In this document: piece by piece, positions 40,682 to 40,830 of the stretch | Numbering within the stretch: the stretch's first letter is position 1 | Layout of the letters: each line of letters starts with the position of its first letter | DNA from: SIG644 sp045613985 | GTDB taxonomy: Bacteria; Bacillota; Clostridia; Oscillospirales; CAG-272 | Length of the DNA: 40,830 nucleotides | Assembly (NCBI GenBank): GCA_045613985.1 | Contig: JAZLCA010000008.1 | Coordinates: forward strand, 1 to 40,830 | Direction: 5' to 3' | Notes under the pieces: generated by a model | The model's database searches: none | The model's input: the letters and a program-made list of their open reading frames with translations, nothing else | Told to the model about the DNA's origin: nothing | Translations under genes and position numbers: made by a program

Positions 40682-40830
40682 TTATTCGGCATAATCTGCC
40701 AAAGCATCTCCACGAACGAATGCCATGTCGTCGATCTTGTAAGTCAACGGCTTGCTGCTACCGTTCTGACCGTTCATCAGACGAATACGCATAACTTGAT
40801 CCATCTTGGTGCCGGTCGCGGCATTTACAA
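40682..40830 (-). CDS. C-terminal end of an unrecognised protein (runs off the window)
   Basis: The reverse strand reads VNAATGTKMDQVMRIRLM and ends DDMAFVRGDALADYAE before TAA (40684-40682). About 49 codons are visible, with balanced codon use. No family is recognised. Confidence 0.6.
   Translation of the reverse strand, partial: VNAATGTKMDQVMRIRLMNGQNGSSKPLTYKIDDMAFVRGDALADYAE

Overview
The window looks like a chromosomal segment of a Gram-positive anaerobe of the class Clostridia (Bacillota), probably an uncultured gut lineage. The main reasons are the large Bacillus-type SRP RNA (scRNA) upstream of dnaX-ebfC-recR, consensus TTGACA/TATAAT promoters with strong GGAGG ribosome binding sites, a CwlD-like amidase, a DUF3343/class V desulfurase pair and DUF3846. 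The species cannot be named from this sequence alone. Coordinates refer to the + strand.

Positions 1-4835 run leftward: the start of a SufC-like ABC ATPase gene with its own promoter and palindromic operator, a membrane-anchored Mrr-type nuclease-like protein, and the cluster scRNA - sugar-phosphate isomerase-like gene - dnaX - ebfC - recR. Positions 4900-9260 run rightward: an acyl carrier protein, an N-acetylmuramoyl-L-alanine amidase, radA, and an XRE regulator flanked by inverted copies of a dispersed intergenic repeat. Then come a large lipoprotein (9366-11234), a leftward S1-domain protein, a heterodimeric ABC exporter pair with an unusual Walker A, a leftward radC, and a rightward DUF3343/cysteine desulfurase-like pair. 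A leftward response regulator - histidine kinase - HtrA protease operon follows. After a stretch of gene debris there is an XRE regulator with a second heterodimeric ABC exporter pair (23100-27267).

Positions 27300-35400 form an accessory island. Its first part is an AT-rich two-gene cassette: a 558-aa protein with a C-terminal HEPN-like RxxxxH motif, and an OLD-type ATPase with a TOPRIM-like domain. Similar hairpins lie on both sides of it, and it is a good candidate for a phage-defence system. The second part is a leftward cluster with tightly abutting or overlapping genes at its 5' end: a zinc-ribbon amidoligase, a class II glutamine amidotransferase, a 26-aa peptide ending in YYATGGGGFI, and a 30-aa membrane-like peptide. 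A serine resolvase and a DUF3846 protein follow, and a small excisionase-like HTH gene diverges from the cluster. The overlapping enzyme-plus-micropeptide arrangement is the most likely undescribed system in the window.

Positions 35432-40362 hold a leftward sugar operon: a glycosidase-like protein, a TIM-barrel isomerase/epimerase, an FGGY kinase and L-ribulose-5-phosphate 4-epimerase. It probably feeds L-arabinose or a related pentose into the pentose phosphate pathway. The window ends in the 3' end of another leftward gene.
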